Source: an uncultured Bacteroidales bacterium (GTDB lineage Bacteria; Bacteroidota; Bacteroidia; Bacteroidales; F082). From it: 52,922 nucleotides of DNA. Positions 34,200 to 44,127 of this stretch are shown here, piece by piece. The position numbers were made by a program, and so were the translations under genes. Location: the NCBI GenBank assembly GCA_905236635.1, contig CAJOCJ010000017.1, forward strand, positions 1 through 52,922, read 5' to 3'. The notes beneath the pieces were generated by a model. It ran no database searches. It was not told the origin of the DNA and was given only the letters and a program-made list of their open reading frames with translations. The number at the start of each line of letters is the position of its first letter. Positions within the stretch are counted from its first letter, which is position 1.

Positions 34200-36437
34200 A
34201 TGGAAGGAGTACCAGCTTTATTTTTCGATTTAGCCTTAATACTCATTACGGCTGGCGTCACCACTGTCATCTTCAAGTGGTTGAAACAGCCATTGGTATT
34301 GGGATATATCGTGGCAGGATTCCTTATCGGACCGCATTTCACGTACTTCCCGGTTATCAGCGACACCAACAGCGTCGCCACCTGGAGCGAAATCGGAATG
34401 GTATTCCTTCTGTTTGCTATCGGACTGGAGTTTTCCTTCAAGAAACTGAAAAAGGTGGGCGGCCCGGGTGCCATCATGGTACTGACGGAGCTCATCATCA
34501 TGTTCACCACAGGCTTTTTTGTAGGAAAACTCTTCGGATGGCAAAAGATGAACTGCATCTTCCTCGGATGTATGCTGTCCATCTCCTCTACCAGCATCAT
34601 CGTCAAGGCTTTTGACGATTTGAAACTCAAAAACGAGAAGTTCACCACTCATGTCATCGGGGCGCTGGTGGTGGAAGACCTCGTGGCCGTCATCCTGATG
34701 GTTATCCTCTCCACCCTGTCAGTGGGTAACACCTTCAACGGCGGTGAGTTGGTACTCAGCATGCTAAAACTCGGGTTCTTCCTGATAATCTGGTTTGTTT
34801 TTGGCATCTATCTGATACCTTCATTCTTAAAGCTTATCAGGAGATTCATGACAGAAGAGACACTCGTCATCATAGCGATCGGACTGTGTTTCATGATGGT
34901 CATGCTTGCCAATTATGCCGGCTTCTCCTCTGCTCTCGGCGCCTTTGTGATGGGTTCCATAATGGCAGAGACACTCGAAGCCGATATCATCCATAAACTC
35001 ATCACCCCGATAAAAAACCTCTTTGCAGCGATATTCTTCGTCTCGGTAGGTATGATGGTCGACCCCAAGATTCTGATAGAATACACTTGGCCCGTCGTCG
35101 TCATCGCACTTGCTGTGATGATTGTCAAGACATTAAGCGCCACAGCGGGAATGCTCATCTCCGGAAGGGATATTCACACCTCTTTGAAGGCAGGTTTCTG
35201 TTTCTGCCAAATCGGTGAGTTCTCATTCATCATAGCGTCGCTAGGCATGAGTTTTAAAGTCATTGACGAATACCTCTACCCTATCATCGTCACCGTCTCT
35301 ATCGTGACGACCTTCTTTACGCCTTACATCATCCGTCTTGCAGATCCATTGTATAAATGGATAAATCCTAGGATACCAGAGAAATGGAAGCAAGCGATGA
35401 CTAACTATTCTGAAGGCTTCAAGATCAACGAAAACACCACGTTGACGTTCAAGACTTTTGTCGTCAATCAATTTAAAAACATGCTCATCTACGGATGCAT
35501 CATCTTCGCTTTGGCGCTGATATGCTTCTCCGTAATAGGTCCTTTTATTGTCAACAACGTCCACGGCATCTGGGGCGGACTGATAGCCATTGCTGTTGCG
35601 CTGGTCATCGTGTCGCCATTCATCTGGGCGATGGCTTTCAAATATAGGATCTCCCTGACTAATTCACGTCTTTTGACGAAGAACGCCTTCGAGCGTCATG
35701 TCATCGTCATCATTTTTGTTTTGAGATATCTTATCGCTATCACGATAATCACATATATAATAAGGCATTTCATCACCATCAATTTCTTTGCGGCTGTAGG
35801 AATTGCCATTGGTTTTTCCATCATTCTCGCCATCTCTAACGGCATCATGAAGTTTTATGACAGGTTGGAGAAGAACTTCATGGAAAACCTCAACAAACGC
35901 CAGAAACAGGCCTCATTTATTGTTCCTGAGGTGCTTCAGCAGAACTTCCATCTAGAAAAAGTGGTTGTGAGCCCTCTGAGCCGCGTGGTAGGCAAACAGC
36001 TGAAAGACACCGTGTTCCGCCGTGATTTCAAGGTGAGCGTGGTGTGCATCGAACGTGGTAAAAACATCTACGACCTTCCTGATAAAGATATGGCCTTCTA
36101 CCCTTACGACATCGTCACCCTGGTTGGTAACGATGAAAACATCAATAAAGTAAGGCCAATCATCGAGGTGGAAGATACTGAGTTGATAAGAGAACGAGAA
36201 GAACACGACATGAGTCTGCATTCGGTCAAGATCTCAGAAAAGAGTCCGATTTGCCATGTCTCTCTGCTCAATTCGATGTTTAAAGACAAATACAATGCTA
36301 TGGTCATTGCCATCCAAAGAGGCAATGATTTCATCATAAGTCCATCAGCATCAACAGTTTTCGGCTGCGACGACATTGTATGGTTTGTCAGCAGCAACGA
36401 AGCAGCAAAAATGATTATTCAAAAAGAAGAAGTATAA
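34200..36437 (+). CDS. CPA2-family cation/proton antiporter with extra membrane domain and TrkA-C regions
   Basis: This 745-residue protein starts with the Na+/H+ exchanger (CPA2/KefB-like) domain, about 12-13 helices to residue 385, with GYIVAGFLIGPHF, SISSTSIIVKA, HVIGALVVEDLVAVILMVIL, the ion-site segment FSSALGAFVMGSIMAET and FCFCQIGEFSFIIASLG. A second hydrophobic block (about 415-560), not usual in short KefB proteins, follows. Then come two cytoplasmic TrkA-C-like regions (about 575-660 and 665-745). It probably exchanges Na+ or K+ for H+. Its position between two C25 protease genes inside the rnf-nqr run suggests a link to the ion gradients those pumps make. Confidence 0.88.
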   Translation: MEGVPALFFDLALILITAGVTTVIFKWLKQPLVLGYIVAGFLIGPHFTYFPVISDTNSVATWSEIGMVFLLFAIGLEFSFKKLKKVGGPGAIMVLTELIIMFTTGFFVGKLFGWQKMNCIFLGCMLSISSTSIIVKAFDDLKLKNEKFTTHVIGALVVEDLVAVILMVILSTLSVGNTFNGGELVLSMLKLGFFLIIWFVFGIYLIPSFLKLIRRFMTEETLVIIAIGLCFMMVMLANYAGFSSALGAFVMGSIMAETLEADIIHKLITPIKNLFAAIFFVSVGMMVDPKILIEYTWPVVVIALAVMIVKTLSATAGMLISGRDIHTSLKAGFCFCQIGEFSFIIASLGMSFKVIDEYLYPIIVTVSIVTTFFTPYIIRLADPLYKWINPRIPEKWKQAMTNYSEGFKINENTTLTFKTFVVNQFKNMLIYGCIIFALALICFSVIGPFIVNNVHGIWGGLIAIAVALVIVSPFIWAMAFKYRISLTNSRLLTKNAFERHVIVIIFVLRYLIAITIITYIIRHFITINFFAAVGIAIGFSIILAISNGIMKFYDRLEKNFMENLNKRQKQASFIVPEVLQQNFHLEKVVVSPLSRVVGKQLKDTVFRRDFKVSVVCIERGKNIYDLPDKDMAFYPYDIVTLVGNDENINKVRPIIEVEDTELIREREEHDMSLHSVKISEKSPICHVSLLNSMFKDKYNAMVIAIQRGNDFIISPSASTVFGCDDIVWFVSSNEAAKMIIQKEEV

Positions 36438-36458
36438 ATTAGACCATTTAAAACAAAT

Positions 36459-39400
36459 ATGAAAATATCATCTAAATCATTAAGAATACTATTGACATTG
36501 GCAATAATAGTGTCATCATTGGCAGCATATTGTCAGACTTTCGAGATAGTAGGCAACAGCCGATCGAATCTCGAGTTAAGTCTTAAAATCGACAAGTTCA
36601 CCCTTGAGGACAACCATCAGGATGGTGTCGATGGCAAGACGATAACACTCAGTGGCATTTTCCTTCCAAACGAGGCAGGAATGCCCGATTTGCCTGTCGT
36701 GTCGCGTTATGTGGCCATCCCGAGAGGTGCCAACGTCGTCTTAAGCGTCAATAAACAGGTGACGGAAACGATATCAGACGTCGATATCATGCCGGCGCCG
36801 GCCTTGCCGTTAGACAACGACAATACCCCTATGCGTTACGTGCGCGACGAGAAGGTCTATTCTACCGATGCCTTCTTCCCTGCCGAGCCTTTCATCGTAT
36901 CGAAACCTATGAAGATACGTGATGTCGACATGGCACTCATCAGCGTGACGCCATTCCAATACAACCCTGTCACCCGCGAGCTCGTCGTGACTCGGGAGCT
37001 AGACTTTGAAGTCGTGTTCGAGGCCGGCGCCGACGGTATCGGTGATTTTGGCGGTGACCCACGTTATCGCAGCGAGGCTTGGGACCATATCATCCGTGAC
37101 ATGGTCATCAACGAAAGCATATTGCCTGACGCCGATTATCAGAACTTCATCAGAGAGGCTGTACAAAACCGTGACACAGGATGCGAATATCTCATTATCT
37201 GTCCGGACAATCCAGAGTTTTTACAACTCGCCGACAGCATCAAGCTGTTCCGTAACCAGCAAGGAATACTCACCGACGTGGTGACAGTGTCGGAATGCGG
37301 TGGCAACAACCAGACCGCTATTCGTAACTATATACGCAACGCTTACAACAACTGGGATATCCCTGTCTCGGCAGTGCTTCTCCTCGGCGACCACACCACC
37401 GACGGCACACAAGGCATCGTCTCCTATACCATGAACAACCATCCGGGTGGCGACGGATATAACCCATACATCTCCGACAACAAATATGGCGACGTCAACA
37501 ATGACCATCTCCCTGAAGTGGTAATCGGACGTATCACAGGACGCGATTATGATGAGATGTATCACATGATTAACAAAGACTTACAAGCCGAACGACATCC
37601 TTCGACAAACCCGCATTTCTACGATAAACCTATCACTGCGATGGGATTCCAGCTTGAGAGATGGTTCCAGCTATGCTCTGAAATCGTCAATGGATTCTGG
37701 GAATATGAGCTTGGCAAGCACCCTGTACGCGTCAACGCCATCTACGAGGGCAACCCCGGCAGCTGGTGGTCGTCAGCAGATCACACCAATGCCATAGTCA
37801 ACTATTTCGGTCCAAGCGGTCTGGGTTACATCCCTCAAAACATGTCACATCTCACCGAATGGAATGGCACCGGCAATCAGATCAACGACGCCATCAATGC
37901 AGGCGCGTTCATCCTACAACATCGCGACCATGGTGCTGAAGAGCTGTGGGGCGAGCCATCATACAGCATCAGCTACATCAACCGTCTGGCCAACCCTGAC
38001 TTGACCTTTGTGATGTCGAACAACTGCCTCACAGGAAGATTCAACTACACCGGAGGCATCCATGGCATGTGTTTCGCTGAGGCATTCCACCGTCATCAGT
38101 ATGGAGCTCTCGGCATCATAGCAGCCACTGAGGTCTCTTACTCTTTCGTCAACGACGTGTACGTATGGGGTGTTTACGACCACATGTGGCCTGATTTCAT
38201 GCCTACTTACGGCACACAACATCCAAAAGCATTCGTGCTGCCAGCCTATGGCAACGCCGCAGGAAAATTCTTCCTAAGCCAATCAAACTGGACCGACGAC
38301 TATGTCAAGGAGATAACTTATTACCTCTTCCATCATCATGGCGATGTGTATATGAATCTTTACACAGAGATGCCACAAGAACTTGACGTCACCGTCATCC
38401 CGGTCATCATGGCGGGATCTTCACAGTTCCAGTTGACTGCCACCGAAAACGCCACGATATGCCTCTCAAAAGGCAATGAGATCATCGGCTTGGCGACAGC
38501 TACCGGACAACCGCAGACAATAGCGATAACGCCACAGATTATAGGTGAAGAAGTTTTATTGACCATAACAAAACAAGACTATTACAGATATACAGAAAGG
38601 ATTCCGGTCATCCCGAATGAAGGACCATACCTCATATTCAGCAGCTGCGATATCAACGACTATGACGGCAACAGCAATCTCGATTTCAACGAGGAGGCAT
38701 CTCTTAACGTGGCACTCCATAACGTTGGTGACGAGAGCATCCAGAATATTAATGCCACTCTCACCAGCGACTCGCCGTATGTCATAATCAACTCATCATC
38801 AGCTACTTACGAGTCATTTAATCCTAATGAGATCGTTAGTAAAGCCAATGCGTTCTCAATAAGACTCACCAATGATGTCCCTGATCAGGCGAAGATTGTG
38901 TTTAATCTTACTATGAGCAACGCCACACATTCATTCTCCGACTCCTTCTATCTCGTAGCCAACGCTCCTAAGTTTGAAGTCACACATATGGAGCTTAAAG
39001 ACATGAGCGGCAATCCTGTTGACAGATTATACAAAGGTGAGACATCTCAAATCACATTTACTGTTAATAATCAAGGACATAGCAACAGCAACAACGTCAA
39101 TCATCATCTTTTTCTTGATGAAAACTATATAGGCTATCAACAACAAACCATCACGACTGAAGGCATCAATGTCAACGACAGCACAGATGTCACTTTCATC
39201 GTCACAGTCAAAGACTGGGCCCCGTATGGTGACGTTATTGACAGCTATCTAACCGTGACATCTGATGGATACGAGGAGGTCGCTTACGCTGAGGTTTCTT
39301 TAGGCAACTGCACTGAGGACTTTGAAGGAGAAGAACTTAATCCTTTATTCCAATGGAGCAATACCGGCAAACCTTGGGTTAAGGATGACAATGACCCTTA

Positions 39401-39959
39401 TGAAGGCAATTATTGCTATACTTCGACTTCCACTTCGGCAAACCCATCAAAACTCGCGTTAGGTGTTACGACAGATACCGATGATGTTATATCATTTTAT
39501 TATAAAGGTTCTGAAAATGCCACTGACCAGCTGTATTTCATACATAACACCCAACAATATGCATTGTCGGGAAATGAATGGCAATATTTCGAAATGCCAA
39601 TAGAAGCCGGTTCTCATGTGTTTAAATGGACGTTCGCAAGGAAAAGCGGTGCCGCAACAGGTTCAGCATCTATAGACCTCATCAAGCTTCCGCCAATGCG
39701 CGTTCTTACTGGTATTGAGGAAAATGTTGATACAGACGATATGGTGACTGTTTACCCTAATCCGGGTAATAATGAATTGAATATAATTGTTTCAGAAAAT
39801 AATTTCGCAAAGCTGCAACTCTTTGATTTTCAGGGAAGAATGATTCTTGAAAAAGATATCGACAGCGAGATAACCACTATAAACACCGAACATCTTGCCA
39901 CAGGAATGTATTTCTGGAAAGTGGGCAATGAGGTAGGAAAATGGATAAAATCAAGATAA
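36459..39959 (+). CDS. Second T9SS-secreted C25 (gingipain-family) cysteine protease
   Basis: This 1166-residue paralogue of the protease at 30114 has a signal peptide (to about 26), propeptide (about 30-235; VVSRYVAIPRGAN), catalytic domain with HRDHG (His491) and NNCLTG (Cys523), Ig-like domains (about 700-940), a MAM/adhesin-like domain (about 950-1085, starting CTEDFEGEELN), and a T9SS C-terminal domain (VTVYPNPGNNELNIIV to KSR). It lacks the PKD-like stretch of its neighbour. Shared segments (AITALGWQTERWFQLCSE versus AITAMGFQLERWFQLCSE-type) support duplication. Its last 19 bases overlap the start of nqrA in another frame. Confidence 0.9.
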   Translation: MKISSKSLRILLTLAIIVSSLAAYCQTFEIVGNSRSNLELSLKIDKFTLEDNHQDGVDGKTITLSGIFLPNEAGMPDLPVVSRYVAIPRGANVVLSVNKQVTETISDVDIMPAPALPLDNDNTPMRYVRDEKVYSTDAFFPAEPFIVSKPMKIRDVDMALISVTPFQYNPVTRELVVTRELDFEVVFEAGADGIGDFGGDPRYRSEAWDHIIRDMVINESILPDADYQNFIREAVQNRDTGCEYLIICPDNPEFLQLADSIKLFRNQQGILTDVVTVSECGGNNQTAIRNYIRNAYNNWDIPVSAVLLLGDHTTDGTQGIVSYTMNNHPGGDGYNPYISDNKYGDVNNDHLPEVVIGRITGRDYDEMYHMINKDLQAERHPSTNPHFYDKPITAMGFQLERWFQLCSEIVNGFWEYELGKHPVRVNAIYEGNPGSWWSSADHTNAIVNYFGPSGLGYIPQNMSHLTEWNGTGNQINDAINAGAFILQHRDHGAEELWGEPSYSISYINRLANPDLTFVMSNNCLTGRFNYTGGIHGMCFAEAFHRHQYGALGIIAATEVSYSFVNDVYVWGVYDHMWPDFMPTYGTQHPKAFVLPAYGNAAGKFFLSQSNWTDDYVKEITYYLFHHHGDVYMNLYTEMPQELDVTVIPVIMAGSSQFQLTATENATICLSKGNEIIGLATATGQPQTIAITPQIIGEEVLLTITKQDYYRYTERIPVIPNEGPYLIFSSCDINDYDGNSNLDFNEEASLNVALHNVGDESIQNINATLTSDSPYVIINSSSATYESFNPNEIVSKANAFSIRLTNDVPDQAKIVFNLTMSNATHSFSDSFYLVANAPKFEVTHMELKDMSGNPVDRLYKGETSQITFTVNNQGHSNSNNVNHHLFLDENYIGYQQQTITTEGINVNDSTDVTFIVTVKDWAPYGDVIDSYLTVTSDGYEEVAYAEVSLGNCTEDFEGEELNPLFQWSNTGKPWVKDDNDPYEGNYCYTSTSTSANPSKLALGVTTDTDDVISFYYKGSENATDQLYFIHNTQQYALSGNEWQYFEMPIEAGSHVFKWTFARKSGAATGSASIDLIKLPPMRVLTGIEENVDTDDMVTVYPNPGNNELNIIVSENNFAKLQLFDFQGRMILEKDIDSEITTINTEHLATGMYFWKVGNEVGKWIKSR

Positions 39960-41239
39960 GGAAAGGATTGGACATACGTCTCGCAGGCGAGCCCTCGAAA
40001 CACCTTGAGAGTTTCGAACCAACGTCCTGTGCTCTCAAACCCACCGATTTCATTGGCGTCACCCCGAAGATGCACGTCGAAGAAGGCGATGAGGTTAAGG
40101 CTGGATCCGTGCTCTTTCACAATAAAAACCGTGAAAACATCGTGTTCACCTCTCCTATCTCAGGTACCGTCAAAGCCATCGTCCGTGGAGAGAAACGTGC
40201 CATCTTGAGGGTTGTCATCGAATCCGATGGCAAGAACGAGTCCATCGACTTCGGCGCCAGCGGTGCCGAGACCGTGACTCGTGGCGAGATTATCGACAAG
40301 ATGGTAAGCAGCGGCGTGTGGACTATGCTCCGACAGAGGCCGTTCGCCACTATCGCCAACCCTGCCGACAATCCGAAGCATATCTTCATCTCGATGTTCG
40401 ACACGGCACCGCTGGCGCCTGACAATGGGTATATCATTGAAAACCAATCAGATGAGTTTAACGCTGGCATCAAGGTTTTATCGAAGCTGACCGACGGCAA
40501 CGTATATATCAACGTCCGTAAAGACGCACTGCAAGCGGACGTGGTGCGCCGCGTCCCTACATGGCCGGAAAACGTGGTCGTCACCGAATTCAGCGGTCCG
40601 CATCCAGCAGGCAACGTTGGGACACAGATAAATGCGTTATCGCCAATAAACAAAGGTGAAGTCGTGTGGTACTGCTACCCTCAGGACGTCATCACGATAG
40701 GAAAATTGTTCCTCACGGGCCGTTACGATAGCACCCGAATCATCGCGATGACTGGCGCCGCGATGCATAATCCGCATTATTACAAGACAAAAATCGGCGC
40801 TGACATCAGTCCGATATTGGATATTGAAGAGAACTCCCGCGTCATCAGCGGCAACGTGCTGACGGGCACCAACATCACTGACGATAAACACCTATGTTTT
40901 CACGACAGTCAGGTGACTGTGATACATGAAGGTAACCAATACAAGCTGTTCGGCTGGCTTCTGCCGGTGTTCAAGCGTTTTACCGACACCAACACCAACG
41001 GCGACAGACGTCCGTACATCATGACGGGCGAATTTGAACGCGTGTTCCCATTCGACATCTACCCTATGCAGCTCATCAAGGCGTGTCTCATTAAAGACAT
41101 CGACCAGATGGAAGAGCTTGGCATCTATGAGGTTGACGCTGAAGACTTTGCGCTCTGCGAGGTCATCGACCCGTCGAAGACACCGATACAACAGATCATC
41201 CGCGAAGGACTTGAGTTTATTAGAAAGGAGACGAGCTGA
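39941..41239 (+). CDS. nqrA: Na+-translocating NADH:quinone reductase subunit A
   Basis: This 432-residue protein begins MDKIKIRKGLDIRLAGEP, matching the start of NqrA, the peripheral subunit linked to quinone binding. KTKIGADISPIL, the segment GNVLTGTNI and FPFDIYPMQLIKACLIKDI are family blocks. The ATG lies in the last codons of the C25 gene (19-base overlap), so it is probably translated by coupling with the protease mRNA. It ends sharing one base with nqrB. The length is close to the usual 440-450. Confidence 0.95.
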   Translation: MDKIKIRKGLDIRLAGEPSKHLESFEPTSCALKPTDFIGVTPKMHVEEGDEVKAGSVLFHNKNRENIVFTSPISGTVKAIVRGEKRAILRVVIESDGKNESIDFGASGAETVTRGEIIDKMVSSGVWTMLRQRPFATIANPADNPKHIFISMFDTAPLAPDNGYIIENQSDEFNAGIKVLSKLTDGNVYINVRKDALQADVVRRVPTWPENVVVTEFSGPHPAGNVGTQINALSPINKGEVVWYCYPQDVITIGKLFLTGRYDSTRIIAMTGAAMHNPHYYKTKIGADISPILDIEENSRVISGNVLTGTNITDDKHLCFHDSQVTVIHEGNQYKLFGWLLPVFKRFTDTNTNGDRRPYIMTGEFERVFPFDIYPMQLIKACLIKDIDQMEELGIYEVDAEDFALCEVIDPSKTPIQQIIREGLEFIRKETS

Positions 41240-42369
41240 TGGGACTGAGAAGTTTTATCGATAAAATCAAGCCGAACTTCGAGCAAGGCGGCAAATACGC
41301 TAAGTTTCACAGCACTTTCGAGGCGTTTGAGACGTTTTTATATACCCCGAATCGTGTGACGAGCAACGGCGCGCACATCCGCAACTACGTCGACATGAAA
41401 CGCAACATGATCTACGTGGTCATCGCCCTTATCCCGTGCTTCCTCTTCGGAACGTGGAACATCGGATATCAGCATTTCCTATCGTTTGGCGAAAGCGTAA
41501 CATTCTGGCAGATAATAGGTTACGGTCTTTTAAAGATCATCCCGCTCTATCTCGTCAGCTACATCGTGGGCTTGGTGATAGAGTTCACCTTTGCAGAGAT
41601 AAGGCACGAGGAAGTCAACGAAGGTTATTTCGTGACCGGCTTTCTGATTCCTCTCATCATGCCTGTCGACGTGCCGCTCTGGATGCTCGCCTTGGCAGTG
41701 GCTTTCGCAGTAATCATTGGCAAAGAGGTGTTTGGCGGCAGCGGCATGAACGTGGTGAATCCTGCCTTGCTGGCAAGAGCATTTCTGTTCTTCTCCTACC
41801 CTTCGAAGATGACCGGCGACTCAGTGTGGATAGCCGAAAAAGCTGATGCTTACAGCGGTGCGACGCCACTTGGGACGATTTTCAACGGCGGCTCAGTCAA
41901 TGACCTGCCAAGTCTGATGGACATGTTCGTCGGAACAATTCCAGGAAGCGTTGGTGAGACATCAAAGATTGCCATTCTGATTGGCGGTATCTTCTTGATA
42001 ATCACTGGAGTATCGAGTTTAAGAATTATAATTTCGACTTTCATCGGAGCCATAGCGATGAGTCTGCTCATCTCCGACGTACCGTTCTACTACCATCTTT
42101 TGATGGGTGGATTTATGTTCGGCACCTTCTTCATGGCCACCGACCCTGTGACGGCGGCACAAACCAACATCGGGAAATGGATATACGGCTTCCTAATCGG
42201 AACCATCGCGATACTCATTCGTGTAGCAAATCCTGGCTATCCCGAAGGAATGATGCTCGCCATCCTGCTGATGAACGTCTTCGCCCCTCTCATCGACTGG
42301 TGCGTGGTGGCATGCAACATCCATAAACGTAAAAAACGCTGGGCTGCAGCAGAAAGGAGAACGAGATGA
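41239..42369 (+). CDS. nqrB: Na+-NQR membrane subunit B
   Basis: A 376-residue membrane subunit with about ten helices. The covalent-FMN motif is canonical, SGATPLG (Ser206-Thr209), unlike in the neighbouring RnfD. Conserved blocks include GGSGMNVVNPALLARAFLFFSYP and ATDPVTAAQTN. It forms part of the Na+ channel and takes electrons towards the quinone. It is slightly shorter than the Vibrio protein (about 412) because of a shorter N-terminus. It overlaps nqrC by 4 bases (ATGA). Confidence 0.95.
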   Translation: MGLRSFIDKIKPNFEQGGKYAKFHSTFEAFETFLYTPNRVTSNGAHIRNYVDMKRNMIYVVIALIPCFLFGTWNIGYQHFLSFGESVTFWQIIGYGLLKIIPLYLVSYIVGLVIEFTFAEIRHEEVNEGYFVTGFLIPLIMPVDVPLWMLALAVAFAVIIGKEVFGGSGMNVVNPALLARAFLFFSYPSKMTGDSVWIAEKADAYSGATPLGTIFNGGSVNDLPSLMDMFVGTIPGSVGETSKIAILIGGIFLIITGVSSLRIIISTFIGAIAMSLLISDVPFYYHLLMGGFMFGTFFMATDPVTAAQTNIGKWIYGFLIGTIAILIRVANPGYPEGMMLAILLMNVFAPLIDWCVVACNIHKRKKRWAAAERRTR

Positions 42370-42911
42370 GCGACCGTTACATCTTTCGATACATCATCAT
42401 CCTGGTGTTGATTGTCTCCCTGCTTCTCTCAGGCGCAGCACTGCTGCTAAAGCCTTATCAGGACATGAACAAGAAGAACGCGCAGCGTATCAATATCTTG
42501 AAAGCAGCAGGTATCATTGGCGTTGACAAGCATAACGCAGAGCAGCTTTTCAATCAGCATTGCACTGCGACACACGATGGCGAGTTACCTTATTATATAA
42601 TAGACGACAAAGTCACCGTCATCCCGATGCAAGGCAACGGACTCTGGGGACCGATATGGGGCTATATAGGGCTATCGGAAGACTATCAGACTGTCGTAGG
42701 CGCCGTCTTCGACCATAAATCGGAGACGCCAGGCCTTGGAGCCGAGATTACCACAGAAGGTTTCCAAAGCCAGTTCTCTGGAAGAGAGATGAAGGATTAT
42801 TCCGTCGAGGTGGATGCCATTGCGGGCGCCACACGTACCTCCGACGGAGTTAAAGATATGATTAAGAACACTTTAGAGGCTTATAAGCCAGTATTTGAGC
42901 GCCATGAGTAA
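42366..42911 (+). CDS. nqrC: Na+-NQR FMN-binding subunit C (short form)
   Basis: A 181-residue protein with a single N-terminal helix (about 6-28) and an extracytoplasmic FMN-binding domain. The FMN-linked threonine lies in [13 protein letters not shown] (Thr156). It is shorter than typical NqrC proteins (about 230-260), mainly in the middle of the extracytoplasmic domain. Its last 8 bases (ATGAGTAA) are the start of nqrD, the same overlap seen between rnfG and rnfE. Function in the pump is otherwise expected to be normal. Confidence 0.93.
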   Translation: MSDRYIFRYIIILVLIVSLLLSGAALLLKPYQDMNKKNAQRINILKAAGIIGVDKHNAEQLFNQHCTATHDGELPYYIIDDKVTVIPMQGNGLWGPIWGYIGLSEDYQTVVGAVFDHKSETPGLGAEITTEGFQSQFSGREMKDYSVEVDAIAGATRTSDGVKDMIKNTLEAYKPVFERHE

Positions 42912-43512
42912 GAATCTGAATCTGATAACGGCTCCATTGCGTAAGGCCAACCCCATCACGGTGTTGATCCTCGGCATCTGCTCTGCGCTGGCGGTCACGG
43001 CGAAACTGAAACCTGCCATAGTGATGGCTCTTTCGGTGACGGTGGTGACAGCCTTGTCGAACCTAATCATCTCATTGCTGCGCAAGGGAATCCCGTCGAA
43101 AATACGAATCATAGTGCAGCTCATAGTGGTTGCCACTTTGGTGATTCTTGTCGACCAGTTCCTGAAGGCATTCATGTACGACGTAAGCAAGCAACTCTCT
43201 GTGTTTGTTGGACTCATCATCACCAACTGCATCGTCATGGGACGTCTTGAGGCTTTCGCCATGTCGCACAAGCCTTGGGAGTCGTTCCTCGACGGCATAG
43301 GCAACGGCCTCGGCTATGGCTCGATACTCGTCATAGTGGCGTTTTTCCGCGAGCTGTTTGGCAGCGGCTCCTTATTCGGATATCAGGTGATACCGCAAGG
43401 ACTTTACGATTTCGGATATATGAACAACGGCTTGATGATTTTACCGCCTATGGCATTGATAATCATAGGTATAATCATATGGCTGCAAAAACCTGAGGAG
43501 GAGAAGAAATGA
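42904..43512 (+). CDS. nqrD: Na+-NQR membrane subunit D
   Basis: About 202 residues from the ATG at 42904 ([17 protein letters not shown]); a TTG at 42895 would add three residues but is less likely. Six helices, homologous to RnfE. The cysteine sites LGICSALA and [14 protein letters not shown] match those of the intramembrane 2Fe-2S cluster shared with NqrE. It overlaps nqrE by 4 bases. Confidence 0.95.
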   Translation: MSKNLNLITAPLRKANPITVLILGICSALAVTAKLKPAIVMALSVTVVTALSNLIISLLRKGIPSKIRIIVQLIVVATLVILVDQFLKAFMYDVSKQLSVFVGLIITNCIVMGRLEAFAMSHKPWESFLDGIGNGLGYGSILVIVAFFRELFGSGSLFGYQVIPQGLYDFGYMNNGLMILPPMALIIIGIIIWLQKPEEEKK

Positions 43513-44126
43513 TGGACGCTTTAGGACTTTTCTTCCGTTCGATCTTCATCGACAACATGGTTTTCGCATATTTCCTCGGGATGTGCTCTTTCCTCGCCGT
43601 CTCGAAAAACGTGAAGACCTCATTTGGACTTGGCGTTGCCGTCACCTTCGTGCTTATAGTGACAGTGCCGGTGAATTATCTCTTGGACAGATACGTCCTC
43701 TCAGAAGGCGCTTTGTCGTGGATAAGCCCAGCATTTGCTAATGTCTCGTTAGATTTCTTAAGCTTCATCCTTTTCATCGCCATCATCGCTGCCATAGTGC
43801 AGATCTTGGAGATGGTGATAGAAAAATACAGTCCGGCCTTGTACAATTCATTAGGAATCTTCCTACCTCTTATTGCCGTCAACTGCGCGATATTAGGCGC
43901 CAGTTTGTTTATGCAGGAGAGACACTTAGACTCTGTAGGTCAGTCACTTGCGTACGGTTTTGGCTCGGGCATAGGATGGCTCATCGCCATCGTCGGCATA
44001 GCCGCCATAAGGGAGAAGATACGTTATTCAAAGATACCGAAGCGTTTACAAGGCACTGGTATTGCATTCATAATCACAGGTTTAATGGGAATAGCCTTCA
44101 TGGCGTTCCTCGGAATAAGCATTTAA
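43509..44126 (+). CDS. nqrE: Na+-NQR membrane subunit E
   Basis: A 205-residue membrane protein homologous to RnfA, with six helices and cysteines in [11 protein letters not shown] and [11 protein letters not shown], which complete the cluster site with Nqr[22 protein letters not shown] and the C-terminal [15 protein letters not shown] helix are conserved. Only one base separates it from nqrF. Confidence 0.95.
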   Translation: MMDALGLFFRSIFIDNMVFAYFLGMCSFLAVSKNVKTSFGLGVAVTFVLIVTVPVNYLLDRYVLSEGALSWISPAFANVSLDFLSFILFIAIIAAIVQILEMVIEKYSPALYNSLGIFLPLIAVNCAILGASLFMQERHLDSVGQSLAYGFGSGIGWLIAIVGIAAIREKIRYSKIPKRLQGTGIAFIITGLMGIAFMAFLGISI

Positions 44127-44127
44127 C

